46,898 nucleotides of DNA from Bacteroidaceae bacterium (lineage in GTDB: Bacteria; Bacteroidota; Bacteroidia; Bacteroidales; Bacteroidaceae): assembly GCA_017962495.1 (NCBI GenBank), contig JAGCVH010000019.1, positions 1 to 46,898 on the forward strand. Direction: 5' to 3'. The position numbers and the translations under genes were made by a program. Shown here piece after piece: positions 16,601-23,697 of the stretch; positions within the stretch are counted from its first letter, which is position 1; every line of letters begins with the position of its first letter. Under the pieces are notes generated by a model that saw only the letters and a list, made by a program, of their open reading frames with translations, was not told where the DNA came from and searched no databases.

Positions 16601-16672
16601 AATCGAGTCCGTCTGACCCATGGCCAGAAGGGAAATTATCGTAAGAGAAAGCAATAAAATGAGACGTCGCAT
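13610..16672 (-). CDS. Outer-membrane beta-barrel (TonB-receptor-like) protein with Gly-rich tail
   Basis: A 1020-residue protein. Signal peptide residues 1-20 (ending SLLAMGQ). Residues about 25-115 form a carboxypeptidase-regulatory-like domain (VRGMVYENQSLDPLEGAQV). About 120-240 are plug-like (VEELIKKLPGIVVNDDG, FLVDGKEFFGNN). The remainder is a barrel with alternating strands rich in Asn, Arg and Tyr, like the Bacteroidetes outer membrane beta-barrel family. From about residue 965 the sequence becomes a low-complexity tail of Gly with Arg, Glu and Asn, ending GGGGRF; a terminal Phe is typical of proteins inserted by the Bam machinery. No SusD partner is present; the partner gene is the S9 peptidase downstream, which suggests peptide-related transport (inference). 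No clear promoter box was found upstream. Confidence 0.88.
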   Translation of the reverse strand: MRRLILLLSLTIISLLAMGQTDSIPRLNVRGMVYENQSLDPLEGAQVRLLRPDSTQVTGALVQKNGQFVLPGVRAGNYILQVSFIGFKEQKFALNLPRRTGNYRVKDILMREDAKVMAEAVVEGKLPEMTVVDDTIMYNADAFKLQEGALVEELIKKLPGIVVNDDGSYTWNGKTVQQFLVDGKEFFGNNRELILRNLPAEIIDKVKAYDRQSDYARITGIDDGQERTVLDLTIKKNRKRGWFGNIDGAYGTHDRYSGRVNVNRFVGDQKFSIVGNTNNTQGNGLTDQQSGGATMNLQIKGDQQGARSRRDPLLELNGSLNGNFSQGGSQSWTNSQSFENPNAAYSNSWNKNSNRNRNYSFNYTVEWRPDSMTNILVRPNISWSGSRSRSASESAAFSDDPYAISDNPLDDYMELAPLIGVNHRENRNRSESNNLNASGSVQVNRRLAKPGRNVTLNLDAGYGNSTSESQSFSHVDYYQILATTGDDSIYHKIQYNDAPSKNRNISTQLSYTEPIGRQIFLQMSYQYNRRFTDRDRNVSSIFDYMRDPDGNIYNPYSFYNISAENYRHWESIAAPDVDQCNYTTNTYQNHNIRLQLRINRTLYRLTIGANLQPQVNEVDYTKGVKHYDVKRSVFNASPNINFRYMFSRQEQLEFRYNGNTGQPGITDLIPDTLSNADPLNIRLGNPELKPSFTHNMNASYRRSVTDKQRTSAVNASFRTTQNSTANRTEYNDITGGRISKPVNINGNWNSSASYNFNTALGPEMYWRFNMSTNGSFTNAVSYVYQSKTMETVKNRTRGMNASQTARISYRRDWETNYNLEAGVSGRFGYNHSRASNSSASNLDTYNFSYGASVTIQFPWGMTFSTDINEQSRRGYADHAMNTNQLIWNASISQRLLRQRNLTLSIRALDLLQQRDNIGRSISATQRTDSRNESVNSYVLFSVGWRFGRFGGRQMRQNRESRMEGEGEGPRPEAREGGRGEGGGRNGGGGNRGGGNRGGGGPGGGGFGGGGGFGGGGGGRF

Positions 16673-16785
16673 ACAGGATAGACACCCCTTGCGCCTAATG
16701 GTTTAATACAAAGGACGATAACTTTTCACATAAAGTTGTCAATTTCATTACCTTTAGCAAAAGGCGGTACAGGATATATGTCTTA

Positions 16786-17091
16786 TCACTCCACCCCATT
16801 CCTCAGTTCGCGCTTCGCCATCTGCCTAACCGAATGAGTAATGCTTCGCTTTATCGCATGCAAGCGTGAACTCTGCACCTCTGCCTCACGGAACCGCTCT
16901 TTCAGCCACAGATAGGCTTCCTTGCCACCTCGCTTGTCCGCCCGCAACCCCTTGGCTCGCGTTCCGTGGGGATGTCGGGAAAGCCTTGCCTCCACCAGCT
17001 TCAGCACGCTAACGTTGCTGAGGAACACACCTTTGTACTCCTCGTCCACCAGTTTCCTATACTCCCGCTTTGTAAACCGTGTCTTGCTCAT
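16786..17091 (-). CDS. Small basic protein of unknown function
   Basis: 101 residues, strongly basic, predicted helical, without signal peptide or membrane segment. It contains TRAKGLRADKRGGKEAY and ends SVRQMAKRELRNGVE. I do not recognise a family. Support for a real gene: a consensus promoter at 17,237-17,268 in the right direction and an uninterrupted frame. The leader would be about 140 nt, long for this genome. Charge suggests nucleic-acid or ribosome contact, but nothing specific is visible. Confidence 0.6.
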   Translation of the reverse strand: MSKTRFTKREYRKLVDEEYKGVFLSNVSVLKLVEARLSRHPHGTRAKGLRADKRGGKEAYLWLKERFREAEVQSSRLHAIKRSITHSVRQMAKRELRNGVE

Positions 17092-17236
17092 AAGTCTCTA
17101 CGTCCTCTCTATTGTATCAAAAGACGGGCCAGTCCTTATCCTTCCGCTCCCTTCATCTCAACCTACACCTTGTGGGTATGCAATCCCTCGGAGGCTAATA
17201 GGATTCCCGTCATTGCCAATTGCTATAGGACAGCAG

Positions 17237-17268
17237 CAAAGTTACGTATTTATTTCCATTTCACCAAA
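17237..17268 (-). promoter_or_regulatory. Promoter of the small basic protein gene
   Basis: TTTG (complement of 17,265-17,268), 20-base spacer, TAACTTTG (complement of 17,237-17,244). Predicted start near 17,230, about 140 nt upstream of the ATG at 17,091. Confidence 0.75.
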
Positions 17269-17418
17269 TACAAGTAGTAATTATCTCTCCTGTACCATCC
17301 AGGTCAGCAATCTCTCGTTTGTAAAAAGTAGGCATTTCTGCACTTGCTTTATTGGGTTCGGCATCAGACTCCAAGGAAAAACGTCCCCAACACTTATATC
17401 TTCCGCCCCGGACACCAA

Positions 17419-17519
17419 AGAGGATAAAGCCGAACGCCTAGGAGGATAAGTTCAAACGCCTAGGAGGATAAAGCGTCACGCTTAGGAGGAAAAGGTGATA
17501 TATTATAGGAGGATAACTA
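17419..17519. repeat. Five ~22-bp repeats around AGGAGGATAA
   Basis: AGAGGATAA, AGGAGGATAA, AGGAGGATAA, AGGAGGAAAA and AGGAGGATAA recur with spacings of about 21-23 bp; the first three intervals also share AACGCCT-like ends. They lie just downstream, on the minus strand, of the heptapeptide-repeat ORF. The RNA made from the minus strand would carry several UCCUCCU copies. Confidence 0.75.
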
Positions 17520-17611
17520 AAGCTCCTACGTGAAACGATTGTTGCACGCCCTGAAACGAATATTGCACGTCGTGAAACATTCATCTCACGACGTGCAACC
17601 TTTTGCAACAT
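17438..17611 (-). CDS. Possible 57-residue protein with heptapeptide repeats
   Basis: The ATG at 17,609-17,611 lies about 23 nt after the expected start of a consensus promoter (17,641-17,672), and the frame then runs 57 codons. Residues about 4-33 read as four heptads, VARREMN, VSRRAIF, VSGRATI and VSRRSFS, set by a 21-bp DNA repeat (17,529-17,612). The remainder is hydrophobic (IIYHLFLLSV) and ends in the next repeat array. I recognise no family. The promoter and short leader favour expression; the repeat origin and small size argue for caution. It could instead be a repeat-bearing noncoding RNA. Confidence 0.35.
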   Translation of the reverse strand: MLQKVARREMNVSRRAIFVSGRATIVSRRSFSYPPIIYHLFLLSVTLYPPRRLNLSS

Positions 17612-17612
17612 T
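17529..17612. repeat. Four tandem 21-bp repeats
   Basis: Units on the plus strand begin CGTGAAACG (17,529), CCTGAAACG (17,550), CGTGAAACA (17,571) and CGTGCAACC (17,592). Most contain TTGCACG or a variant. CACGACGTGCAA is itself partly palindromic. The period of 21 bp gives 7 codons. Confidence 0.85.
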
Positions 17613-17640
17613 CGCCCTTGTATGGGCTTTGATTCAAAGG

Positions 17641-17672
17641 CAAAGATACAAAAAAACAAGCGGAAATCCAAA
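17641..17672 (-). promoter_or_regulatory. Consensus promoter reading into the repeat region
   Basis: TTTG (complement of 17,669-17,672), 20-base spacer, TATCTTTG (complement of 17,641-17,648). It points toward 17,611-17,240, where there is no conventional gene, so it either serves the 57-residue ORF or a noncoding RNA. Confidence 0.7.
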
Positions 17673-17795
17673 CAAATAAGCAATTATTTGTTCGGTCAGA
17701 CGAAAGTATTTATGACAAAGGCTGGAGTATGAAAGGTAAGCGCAAAAGGAAGGAGGGAGGCTCAATCATTCTACTCAGGGAGTGCAAGAAAAGAA

Positions 17796-17828
17796 GAGAG
17801 GTGCGAAACGCAATGTTTCGCACCTCTC
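17796..17828 (-). terminator. Terminator of asnS
   Basis: A perfect 14-bp stem (17,796-17,809 with 17,815-17,828) with a 5-base loop, 12 bases after the asnS stop on the minus strand, followed there by CTTCTTTTCTTG. Confidence 0.9.
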
Positions 17829-17839
17829 TGTCGTATCGT

Positions 17840-19234
17840 TTAGAACTCGCAGTTCTTAGGTGTACGCGGGAAGGGAATGACGTCGCGTATGTTCTGCATT
17901 CCTGTCACGAAGAGTATCAGGCGTTCGAAACCGAGGCCGAAGCCGGCATGGGGGCAGCTGCCCCAACGGCGTGTATCGAGGTACCATTCCAGTTTCTCGG
18001 TCTCCATGCCACGGCGATGGATCTCGGCCATAAGTTTGTCATAGTTCTCCTCACGAACGCTTCCGCCGATGATCTCACCAATCTGGGGGAACAGCACGTC
18101 GGTGCCCTGCATCGTGCGTCCGTCCTCGTTCATCTTCATATAGAAGGCCTTTATCTCCTTCGGGTAGTCGGTCATGATGACGGGCTTCTTGAAGTATTCC
18201 TCCACGAGGTATCGCTCGTGCTCGCTGGCCAAGTCGTCGCCCCACTCGCATGGGAACTCGAACTTGCGACCGCCTTGGATTGCCTTCTGCAGAATCTCGA
18301 TGCCCTCGGTGTAAGGCAAGCGAACGAAGGTTTCCTTCAGCACGCCCTCGAGGCGTTCGATGAGGGTCTTATCGACCATCTTATTAAGGAATTCGAGGTC
18401 GTCGCGGCAATTGTCGAGTGCCCAACGCACGCAGTACTTGATGAAGTCTTCCTCAAGGTCCATCAGGTCATCCTTATCGTAGAAGGCCATCTCTGGCTCT
18501 ATCATCCAGAACTCGGCCAAGTGGCGAGGGGTGTTTGAGTTCTCGGCACGGAACGTGGGACCGAATGTGTATATCTGACCCAGTGCTGTGGCGCCAAGCT
18601 CGCCCTCGAGCTGTCCGCTAACTGTAAGTGCTACCTGCTGGCCGAAGAAGTCGTCGGCATAGTCTATCTTTCCTTGCTCGTCCTTCTTCAGGTCATAGAG
18701 GTTCTTCGTAGTCACTTGGAACATGTTACCTGCACCCTCGCAGTCGCTGGCGGTGATAAGCGGTGTGTGGAAGTAGAAGAAGCCGTGTTCGTGGAAATAG
18801 GTGTGGATGGCCATCGCCATGTTGTGGCGGATGCGCAGGATGGCACCAAAGGTATTGGTGCGAGGACGCATGTGGGCCACCGTGCGCAGATATTCCCACG
18901 AGGCACCTTTCTTCTGCAGGGGATAGGTGTTGTCGCACTGTCCCAGCACTTCTATTTCCTTGGCTTGTATCTCGGAAGCCTGACCTGCGGCAGGACTCTC
19001 CACCAGCACACCCTTCACACGCAAGCATGCTCCGGTGGTTATTAGCTTTATCGTCTCTTCGTCGAAATGCTCGTCCTCACCCACTATCTGAACATTCTTG
19101 ATGGTGGAGCCATCGTTGAGGGCAATAAAGAATATGCCCTTCGAGCCACGCTTCGAGCGTACCCAGCCCATCACTGTTATCTCACTACCGAAGTCAGTAC
19201 GCTTCAGTGCATCAATGACTTTTGTTCGTTTCAT
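17840..19234 (-). CDS. asnS: Asparaginyl-tRNA synthetase
   Basis: A 464-residue class IIb synthetase that charges tRNA-Asn. An N-terminal OB-fold anticodon-binding domain (residues about 15-110, [20 protein letters not shown]) is followed by the catalytic domain with motif 2 [19 protein letters not shown] and motif 3 [15 protein letters not shown] near the C-terminus. Length is normal for bacterial AsnS. It is the last gene of a minus-strand run purB, pseudouridine synthase, asnS, and is closed by a strong terminator. The 134-bp gap upstream holds two inverted copies of the GC-rich element. Confidence 0.96.
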   Translation of the reverse strand: MKRTKVIDALKRTDFGSEITVMGWVRSKRGSKGIFFIALNDGSTIKNVQIVGEDEHFDEETIKLITTGACLRVKGVLVESPAAGQASEIQAKEIEVLGQCDNTYPLQKKGASWEYLRTVAHMRPRTNTFGAILRIRHNMAMAIHTYFHEHGFFYFHTPLITASDCEGAGNMFQVTTKNLYDLKKDEQGKIDYADDFFGQQVALTVSGQLEGELGATALGQIYTFGPTFRAENSNTPRHLAEFWMIEPEMAFYDKDDLMDLEEDFIKYCVRWALDNCRDDLEFLNKMVDKTLIERLEGVLKETFVRLPYTEGIEILQKAIQGGRKFEFPCEWGDDLASEHERYLVEEYFKKPVIMTDYPKEIKAFYMKMNEDGRTMQGTDVLFPQIGEIIGGSVREENYDKLMAEIHRRGMETEKLEWYLDTRRWGSCPHAGFGLGFERLILFVTGMQNIRDVIPFPRTPKNCEF

Positions 19235-19245
19235 AATACTATCAG

Positions 19246-19369
19246 ACCCACCCCCCTGCCCCTCCCTTGTAGGGAGGAGAGTAGATACTTTTGCTATTTA
19301 TTTCTACTTGTTATCATATAATATTATAGTGACTACCCCCTCCCTACAAGGGAGGGCTGGGGTGGGTCC
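19246..19369. repeat. Inverted pair of GC-rich hairpin elements
   Basis: Copy 1 (19,246-19,284) reads GACCCACCCCCCTGCCCC then hairpin CCTCCC-TTGTA-GGGAGG and GAGAGTAG. Copy 2 (19,333-19,369) is the near-complement: CTACCCC, hairpin CCCTCCC-TACAA-GGGAGGG, then CTGGGGTGGGTCC. The two face each other across about 50 bp of AT-rich DNA, so the RNA could also fold into one long stem. Copy 2 ends at the stop codon of the pseudouridine synthase gene (19,369). Confidence 0.85.
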
Positions 19370-20634
19370 TATTCAAACATTCCCGTGTACAACATGTTCA
19401 CCTCAGCCTCGGTGAGGAAGCGCCAATCGCCACGACGAACATTCTTCTTGGTAAGACCGGCGAAATATACGCGGTCGAGCTTCACTACGCGATAGCCTAA
19501 GTGCTCGAAGATGCGGCGCACGATGCGGTTGCGACCTGAATGTATCTCGATGCCAATCTGCTTCTTATCCTTCTCATCGGCATACTCGATGGCGTCGGCC
19601 TTAATGGGACCGTCCTCAAGGTCTATGCCTTCAGATATCTGATGCATGTCGGCAAGGGTGACAGCCTTATCAAGGAATACGTGATATATCTTCTTTTTCT
19701 TGTACTGAGGATGGGTGAGTTTGCTGGCAAGCTCGCCATCGTTGGTGAGCAGGAGCACGCCCGTGGTGTTGCGGTCGAGGCGACCAACAGGATAGATGCG
19801 CTCTTTGCAAGCACCCTTTACCAAGTCCATCACAGTCTTACGATTCTGAGGATCGTCGCTCGTGGTTACGGTATCCTTAGGCTTATTGAGCAGGACATAA
19901 ACCTTGCGCTCGGGCGTAATGAGCTGATCGTGGAAGAGCACGCTATCGGTACGCATTACCTTCGTTCCCAGTTCCGTAACGACTTGTCCGTTGACACGAA
20001 CAACACCTGCCTGAATGAAGTCATCGGCTTCGCGACGGCTGCATACGCCGGAGTTTGCCAAGAACTTGTTGAGGCGAATGGGTTCATTGGGATCATAGTG
20101 CTTCTCCTTATACTCAATCTGCTTCTTCATGCTGTACTTGGCATGAGGATTATAGTCGCCCGTACGCTGACGATAGCCACCACGCTGTTGGCCATAACCA
20201 CCCTGACGCTGATAGCCGCCCTCGCGACGCTGGTAGCCACCTTGGTAACCACCCTCACGACGCTGATAGCCACCCTCGCGATTGTATGAGGGGCGTCCCT
20301 CGCGCTGTTCATAACCGCCCTCACGACGGGGACGATAACCGCCCTCGCGGTGTTGGCCATAGCCTCCTTCGCGCTGCTGACCGTAACCGCCTTCACGTTG
20401 CTGACCATAGCCACCTTCACGACGGTAGGGCTGATAGCCCTCGCGACGCTGACCATAGCCCTGCTGAGGACGGGCAGGTTCGTAGTTGACACGCTGAATG
20501 CGCGGACGCTTGCCAGTATGTCCTTCACTGTTAGAACTCCTTGATGATTCTCTGTTGTAAGGACGGGAGCCCTCACGGCTTTCATCCTTCTCGTCGGAGA
20601 ATTGCTCTCTCCAACGCTCGTCTTCTGTAATCAT
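19369..20634 (-). CDS. RluB/RsuA-type rRNA pseudouridine synthase with RG/GY-rich extension
   Basis: A 421-residue protein. Residues about 1-165 are low complexity, with repeated units such as REGGYGQQ, REGGYGQH and QRREGGY, rich in Gly, Arg, Gln and Tyr and presumably disordered. About 180-240 form an S4 RNA-binding domain (IRLNKFLANSGVCSRREADD). The catalytic domain follows with GRLDRNTTGVLLLTNDG (catalytic Asp) and HSGRNRIVRRIFEHLGY. It should isomerise a uridine in 23S or 16S rRNA; target not decided. It lies 35 bp after purB in the same direction. The extension resembles RGG-type RNA-binding regions and may raise RNA affinity or promote condensation (inference). Confidence 0.92.
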   Translation of the reverse strand: MITEDERWREQFSDEKDESREGSRPYNRESSRSSNSEGHTGKRPRIQRVNYEPARPQQGYGQRREGYQPYRREGGYGQQREGGYGQQREGGYGQHREGGYRPRREGGYEQREGRPSYNREGGYQRREGGYQGGYQRREGGYQRQGGYGQQRGGYRQRTGDYNPHAKYSMKKQIEYKEKHYDPNEPIRLNKFLANSGVCSRREADDFIQAGVVRVNGQVVTELGTKVMRTDSVLFHDQLITPERKVYVLLNKPKDTVTTSDDPQNRKTVMDLVKGACKERIYPVGRLDRNTTGVLLLTNDGELASKLTHPQYKKKKIYHVFLDKAVTLADMHQISEGIDLEDGPIKADAIEYADEKDKKQIGIEIHSGRNRIVRRIFEHLGYRVVKLDRVYFAGLTKKNVRRGDWRFLTEAEVNMLYTGMFE

Positions 20635-20669
20635 GATGATTTAATTTTTACTGATAAATGATTGATTCT

Positions 20670-22013
20670 TTAAAGACCAGTATAGCTATGCGGCGACAGG
20701 TTTCGCAACTCCTCGCGCACACTATCACTGACGTCTAGTGTTTCTATAAAATTCTTTATTGTACTTTCACTTATGCCTTCGCCCGTGCGAGTAAGGGCCT
20801 TTAATGCTTCGTATGGCTTCGGATAGCCCTCGCGACGCAGGATGGTTTGAATGGCTTCTGCACATACAGCCCAGCAACCATCGAGGTCACGGTTGATGGC
20901 ACTTTGGTTCAATACCAACTTACGCAGGCCTTTCAGCGTGCTCTGAATACTGATAAGCATATGGCCCATGGGCACACCGATGTTGCGAAGCACGGTTGAG
21001 TCGGTGAGGTCGCGCTGGAGACGACTCACGGGCAACTTCTGACTGAGGTGGGCAAGCAAGGCATTGGCAACGCCAAGATTGCCTTCCGAGTTCTCGAAGT
21101 CAATGGGGTTAACCTTATGAGGCATGGCACTGCTGCCTACCTCACCAGCCTTGATGCGCTGACGGAAATACTCCATGGAGATGTATTGCCAGAAGTCGCG
21201 GTCGAGGTCAATAATAACGGTGTTGATGCGCTGCATGGCATCGAAGACGGCGGCCAGGCAATCGTAATTACTAATTTGAGTGGTGTACTCCTCACGCTCC
21301 AGACCCAACTTCTCAGAGACAAAGCTATTGCCGAACGAACGCCAATCGATGTCGGGATAGGCAACATGGTGGGCATTATAGTTACCCGTAGCTCCTCCAA
21401 ACTTTGCAGTAATAGGACAAGCCTTGAGCATATCCAACTGACGACGAAGGCGATAACTGAACACACGCACCTCCTTGCCTAAGCGAGTAGGACTGGCTGG
21501 CTGACCGTGCGTCTTAGCAAGCATGGGTATGTCGGCCCATTCCTCGGCATACGCCTCAAGCTGAGCAACAAGTTCTTCAATCTGAGGATAATACACCTGC
21601 TCCAAAGCCTCACGGAGACTAAGGGGAATGCTTGTATTGTTGATATCCTGAGACGTAAGTCCAAAGTGGATAAACTCCTTGTATTTGTCCAATCCACCTA
21701 TCTCGTCGAACTTCTCCTTAATAAAGTATTCGACGGCTTTAACATCGTGGTTGGTAACGGACTCTATATCCTTTACGCGCTGGGCATCGGCCTCGGAGAA
21801 ATCATAGTAAATGGAACGAAGGCGTTCAGCCTCAACCGGGAAATCGGCCAATTGAGGCAACGGGCGTTCGCACAAGGCGATGAAATACTCCACCTCTACG
21901 CGCACACGATACTTTATTAAGGCATACTCGGAAAAATAAAGTGCTAACGATTCCGTCTTCCCCCTGTAACGGCCATCTATCGGGGATATTGCTGTCAGCT
22001 GGTTCAATTCCAT
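20670..22013 (-). CDS. purB: Adenylosuccinate lyase
   Basis: A 447-residue fumarase/aspartase-superfamily enzyme acting twice in purine synthesis (SAICAR to AICAR; adenylosuccinate to AMP). Seen: the signature GSSAMPHKVNPIDFEN, the TSQDINNTS segment and KTHGQPASPT. I use the ATG at 22,011-22,013 (MELNQLTAISPIDGRYRG), which matches the family N-terminus; the longer frame up to 22,196 runs through the promoter at 22,040-22,071. It is first in a run with the pseudouridine synthase and asnS. Confidence 0.95.
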   Translation of the reverse strand: MELNQLTAISPIDGRYRGKTESLALYFSEYALIKYRVRVEVEYFIALCERPLPQLADFPVEAERLRSIYYDFSEADAQRVKDIESVTNHDVKAVEYFIKEKFDEIGGLDKYKEFIHFGLTSQDINNTSIPLSLREALEQVYYPQIEELVAQLEAYAEEWADIPMLAKTHGQPASPTRLGKEVRVFSYRLRRQLDMLKACPITAKFGGATGNYNAHHVAYPDIDWRSFGNSFVSEKLGLEREEYTTQISNYDCLAAVFDAMQRINTVIIDLDRDFWQYISMEYFRQRIKAGEVGSSAMPHKVNPIDFENSEGNLGVANALLAHLSQKLPVSRLQRDLTDSTVLRNIGVPMGHMLISIQSTLKGLRKLVLNQSAINRDLDGCWAVCAEAIQTILRREGYPKPYEALKALTRTGEGISESTIKNFIETLDVSDSVREELRNLSPHSYTGL

Positions 22014-22039
22014 AAAAAACAACTTCTTCTTTGAGACTG

Positions 22040-22071
22040 CAAAGGTACAAATAAGTGAGTAAAAACGCAAA
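22040..22071 (-). promoter_or_regulatory. Promoter of purB
   Basis: TTTG (complement of 22,068-22,071), 20-base spacer, TACCTTTG (complement of 22,040-22,047), giving a leader of about 20 nt. Its spacer (ACTCACTTATTTG) is shared in part with the two 53-bp repeats further upstream. Confidence 0.8.
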
Positions 22072-22087
22072 TATATTTGCAGTTTTT

Positions 22088-22221
22088 CGAACGAAAGCAC
22101 CTTCGACGAGGTCAATGGTACGAATAAGTGAGGGCATAACAAAATAAATCTTAATTTATTTTTTCTGCCGAATGAAAGTACCTTCGACGCAGTCAATGGG
22201 ACGAGTAAGTGAGGGCATAAC
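22088..22221 (-). repeat. Two 53-bp direct repeats upstream of purB
   Basis: 22,088-22,140 and 22,169-22,221 match at 47 of 53 positions and are 81 bp apart. Both contain ACCTTCGACG and end TAAGTGAGGGCATAAC. The part reading GTACGAATAAGTGAG resembles promoter spacers at purB (GTACAAATAAGTGAG) and tig (TTACGAATAAGCGAG). Confidence 0.85.
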
Positions 22222-22252
22222 GAACGCCTATCATCAAAACAAATATAAAAAT

Positions 22253-22281
22253 ATGAGCCTCGTCATCACGACGAGGCTCAT
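22253..22281 (-). terminator. Terminator after tRNA-Val
   Basis: A perfect 12-bp stem (22,253-22,264 with 22,270-22,281), 5-base loop and minus-strand T-rich tail (ATTTTTATATTTG). It lies 42 bp past the tRNA. Confidence 0.88.
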
Positions 22282-22322
22282 ACCTATTAATCATCAAAGA
22301 ATTTTATCCATTCACATGGATG

Positions 22323-22397
22323 TGGGCGCTGACGGATTCGAACCGCCGACCCTCTGCTTGTAAGGCAGACGCTCTGAACCAGCTGAGCTAAGCGCCC
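22323..22397 (-). tRNA. tRNA-Val (anticodon UAC)
   Basis: The minus strand folds into a cloverleaf: acceptor arm GGGCGCT/AGCGCCC, D arm with AGCTCAGCTGG, anticodon stem TCTGC/GCAGA around loop CTTACAA (anticodon TAC), and T arm GGTTCGAATCC. It is 75 nt including the discriminator A. The 3' CCA is not encoded (ACA follows), so it must be added. Confidence 0.95.
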
Positions 22398-22427
22398 GTC
22401 GGAACCTCAGTTCCTAATTAGCGAGTA

Positions 22428-22459
22428 CAAAGGTAACACAATAATGTGAATTAGCCAAA
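22428..22459 (-). promoter_or_regulatory. Promoter of tRNA-Val
   Basis: TTTG (complement of 22,456-22,459), 20-base spacer, TACCTTTG (complement of 22,428-22,435). It sits between the trpS stop (22,478) and the tRNA. Confidence 0.8.
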
Positions 22460-22477
22460 TAATTGGTGAGAAAAAGT

Positions 22478-23575
22478 TTAATTTTTTGAGAATCGCTGGG
22501 ATTGTTCTTCTATGAAGGAGGAATCCTCAAAATAATCAATTCGCATAGCATGGCGAACCTCACCAAGCGTCCTCCGTCCCTGTTCGCGAGCCGCCTCTGT
22601 GCCCTGCCTCAATATCTCGTAAACCTCGGGGATGCGCTGTTCCCACATGGCACGACGCTCACGAATAGGTTCGAAGCGGGAGTTCAAGATATTGAGAAGG
22701 AACTTCTTACATGTTCCGTCACCAAGACCTCCACGAGTATAATGAGCCTTCATTTCATCCAAATTCTTATACTCTGGCATGAATTGCTCAAAATCGGCAT
22801 CTTCACAAAATGCATCGAGATAGGTAAACACCGTATTACCCTCCAAATGACCAGGGTCTTCAATACGCAGGTGTAAGGGGTCAGTAAACATCGAGTTCAC
22901 CTTCTTCTTCAATTCCTTTGCTGAGTCGGAAAGATAGATGCAATTACCCAGAGACTTCGACATCTTGGACTTACCATCGGTACCAGGCAGTCGCATACAT
23001 GCTTGATTTCCAGGTAAAAGGATCTGAGGCTCAATAAGCACGTCACCATATATATGATTGAAACGACGAACTATCTCGTTAGTAAGTTCTAGCATCGGCT
23101 TCTGGTCCTCACCCACAGGTACTGTAGTTGCCTTAAAAAGGGTGATATCAGCAGCTTGAGAGATAGGGTAACAGAAGAAACCTGTCGGAGTTCCACCATC
23201 GAACTTACGCATCTCCAACTCTGTTTTTACGGTCGGATTACGTTGCAATCGCTGTACACTTACAAGATTCATGTAGTAGAACGTCAACTCTGTAAGTTCG
23301 GGCACAGCTGACTGAACGAATATATGGGTCTTAGTCGGGTCTATGCCTACTGACAAATAATCAAGCGCTACTTCTATGATATTCTGACGAACTTTGTCAG
23401 GATTATCAAAGTTATCCGTCAGTGCTTGAGCATCTGCTATCATTATGAATATCTTGTCGTACTCACCCGAGTTCTGCAATTCAACACGGCGACGCAACGA
23501 ACCAACATAATGGCCAATGTGCAGTTTTCCTGTTGGGCGATCGCCTGTCAAAATAATCTTTTCTTTAGGTTCCAT
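22478..23575 (-). CDS. trpS: Tryptophanyl-tRNA synthetase
   Basis: A 365-residue class I synthetase that charges tRNA-Trp. The HIGH motif appears as LHIGHYVGS (residues about 18-26) and KMSKS as [11 protein letters not shown] (about residues 205). The [12 protein letters not shown] opening and YPISQAADI are standard. Length is slightly above the usual 330. A -7 box TAACTTTG (complement of 23,599-23,606) lies 24 bp upstream, so it is transcribed on its own, between the OmpA terminator and the tRNA promoter. Confidence 0.96.
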   Translation of the reverse strand: MEPKEKIILTGDRPTGKLHIGHYVGSLRRRVELQNSGEYDKIFIMIADAQALTDNFDNPDKVRQNIIEVALDYLSVGIDPTKTHIFVQSAVPELTELTFYYMNLVSVQRLQRNPTVKTELEMRKFDGGTPTGFFCYPISQAADITLFKATTVPVGEDQKPMLELTNEIVRRFNHIYGDVLIEPQILLPGNQACMRLPGTDGKSKMSKSLGNCIYLSDSAKELKKKVNSMFTDPLHLRIEDPGHLEGNTVFTYLDAFCEDADFEQFMPEYKNLDEMKAHYTRGGLGDGTCKKFLLNILNSRFEPIRERRAMWEQRIPEVYEILRQGTEAAREQGRRTLGEVRHAMRIDYFEDSSFIEEQSQRFSKN

Positions 23576-23598
23576 CTATATTTAACTTAATTGGTTTG

Positions 23599-23606
23599 CA
23601 AAGTTA
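23599..23606 (-). promoter_or_regulatory. -7 box of trpS
   Basis: TAACTTTG on the minus strand; predicted start near 23,593, leader under 20 nt. No good -33 TTTG was found at the normal spacing. Confidence 0.5.
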
Positions 23607-23647
23607 ATCAAAATATATGACCTGAGAAAGTATTGGCACAAAAAAAG

Positions 23648-23677
23648 AGACGCACTGCCAAAAGGCAATGCGTCTCG
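23648..23677 (-). terminator. Terminator of the OmpA-family gene
   Basis: A 13-bp stem (23,648-23,660 with 23,665-23,677) with one mismatched or wobble pair and an AAAA loop, followed on the minus strand by seven T. Confidence 0.88.
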
Positions 23678-23697
23678 AAAAGTTCTCGTGAGAGTTA

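Noticed and set aside
17419-17612. Possible CRISPR array
   Set aside because: Units are 21-23 bp with no unique spacers between them, are degenerate and no cas gene is nearby; they are simple tandem repeats.
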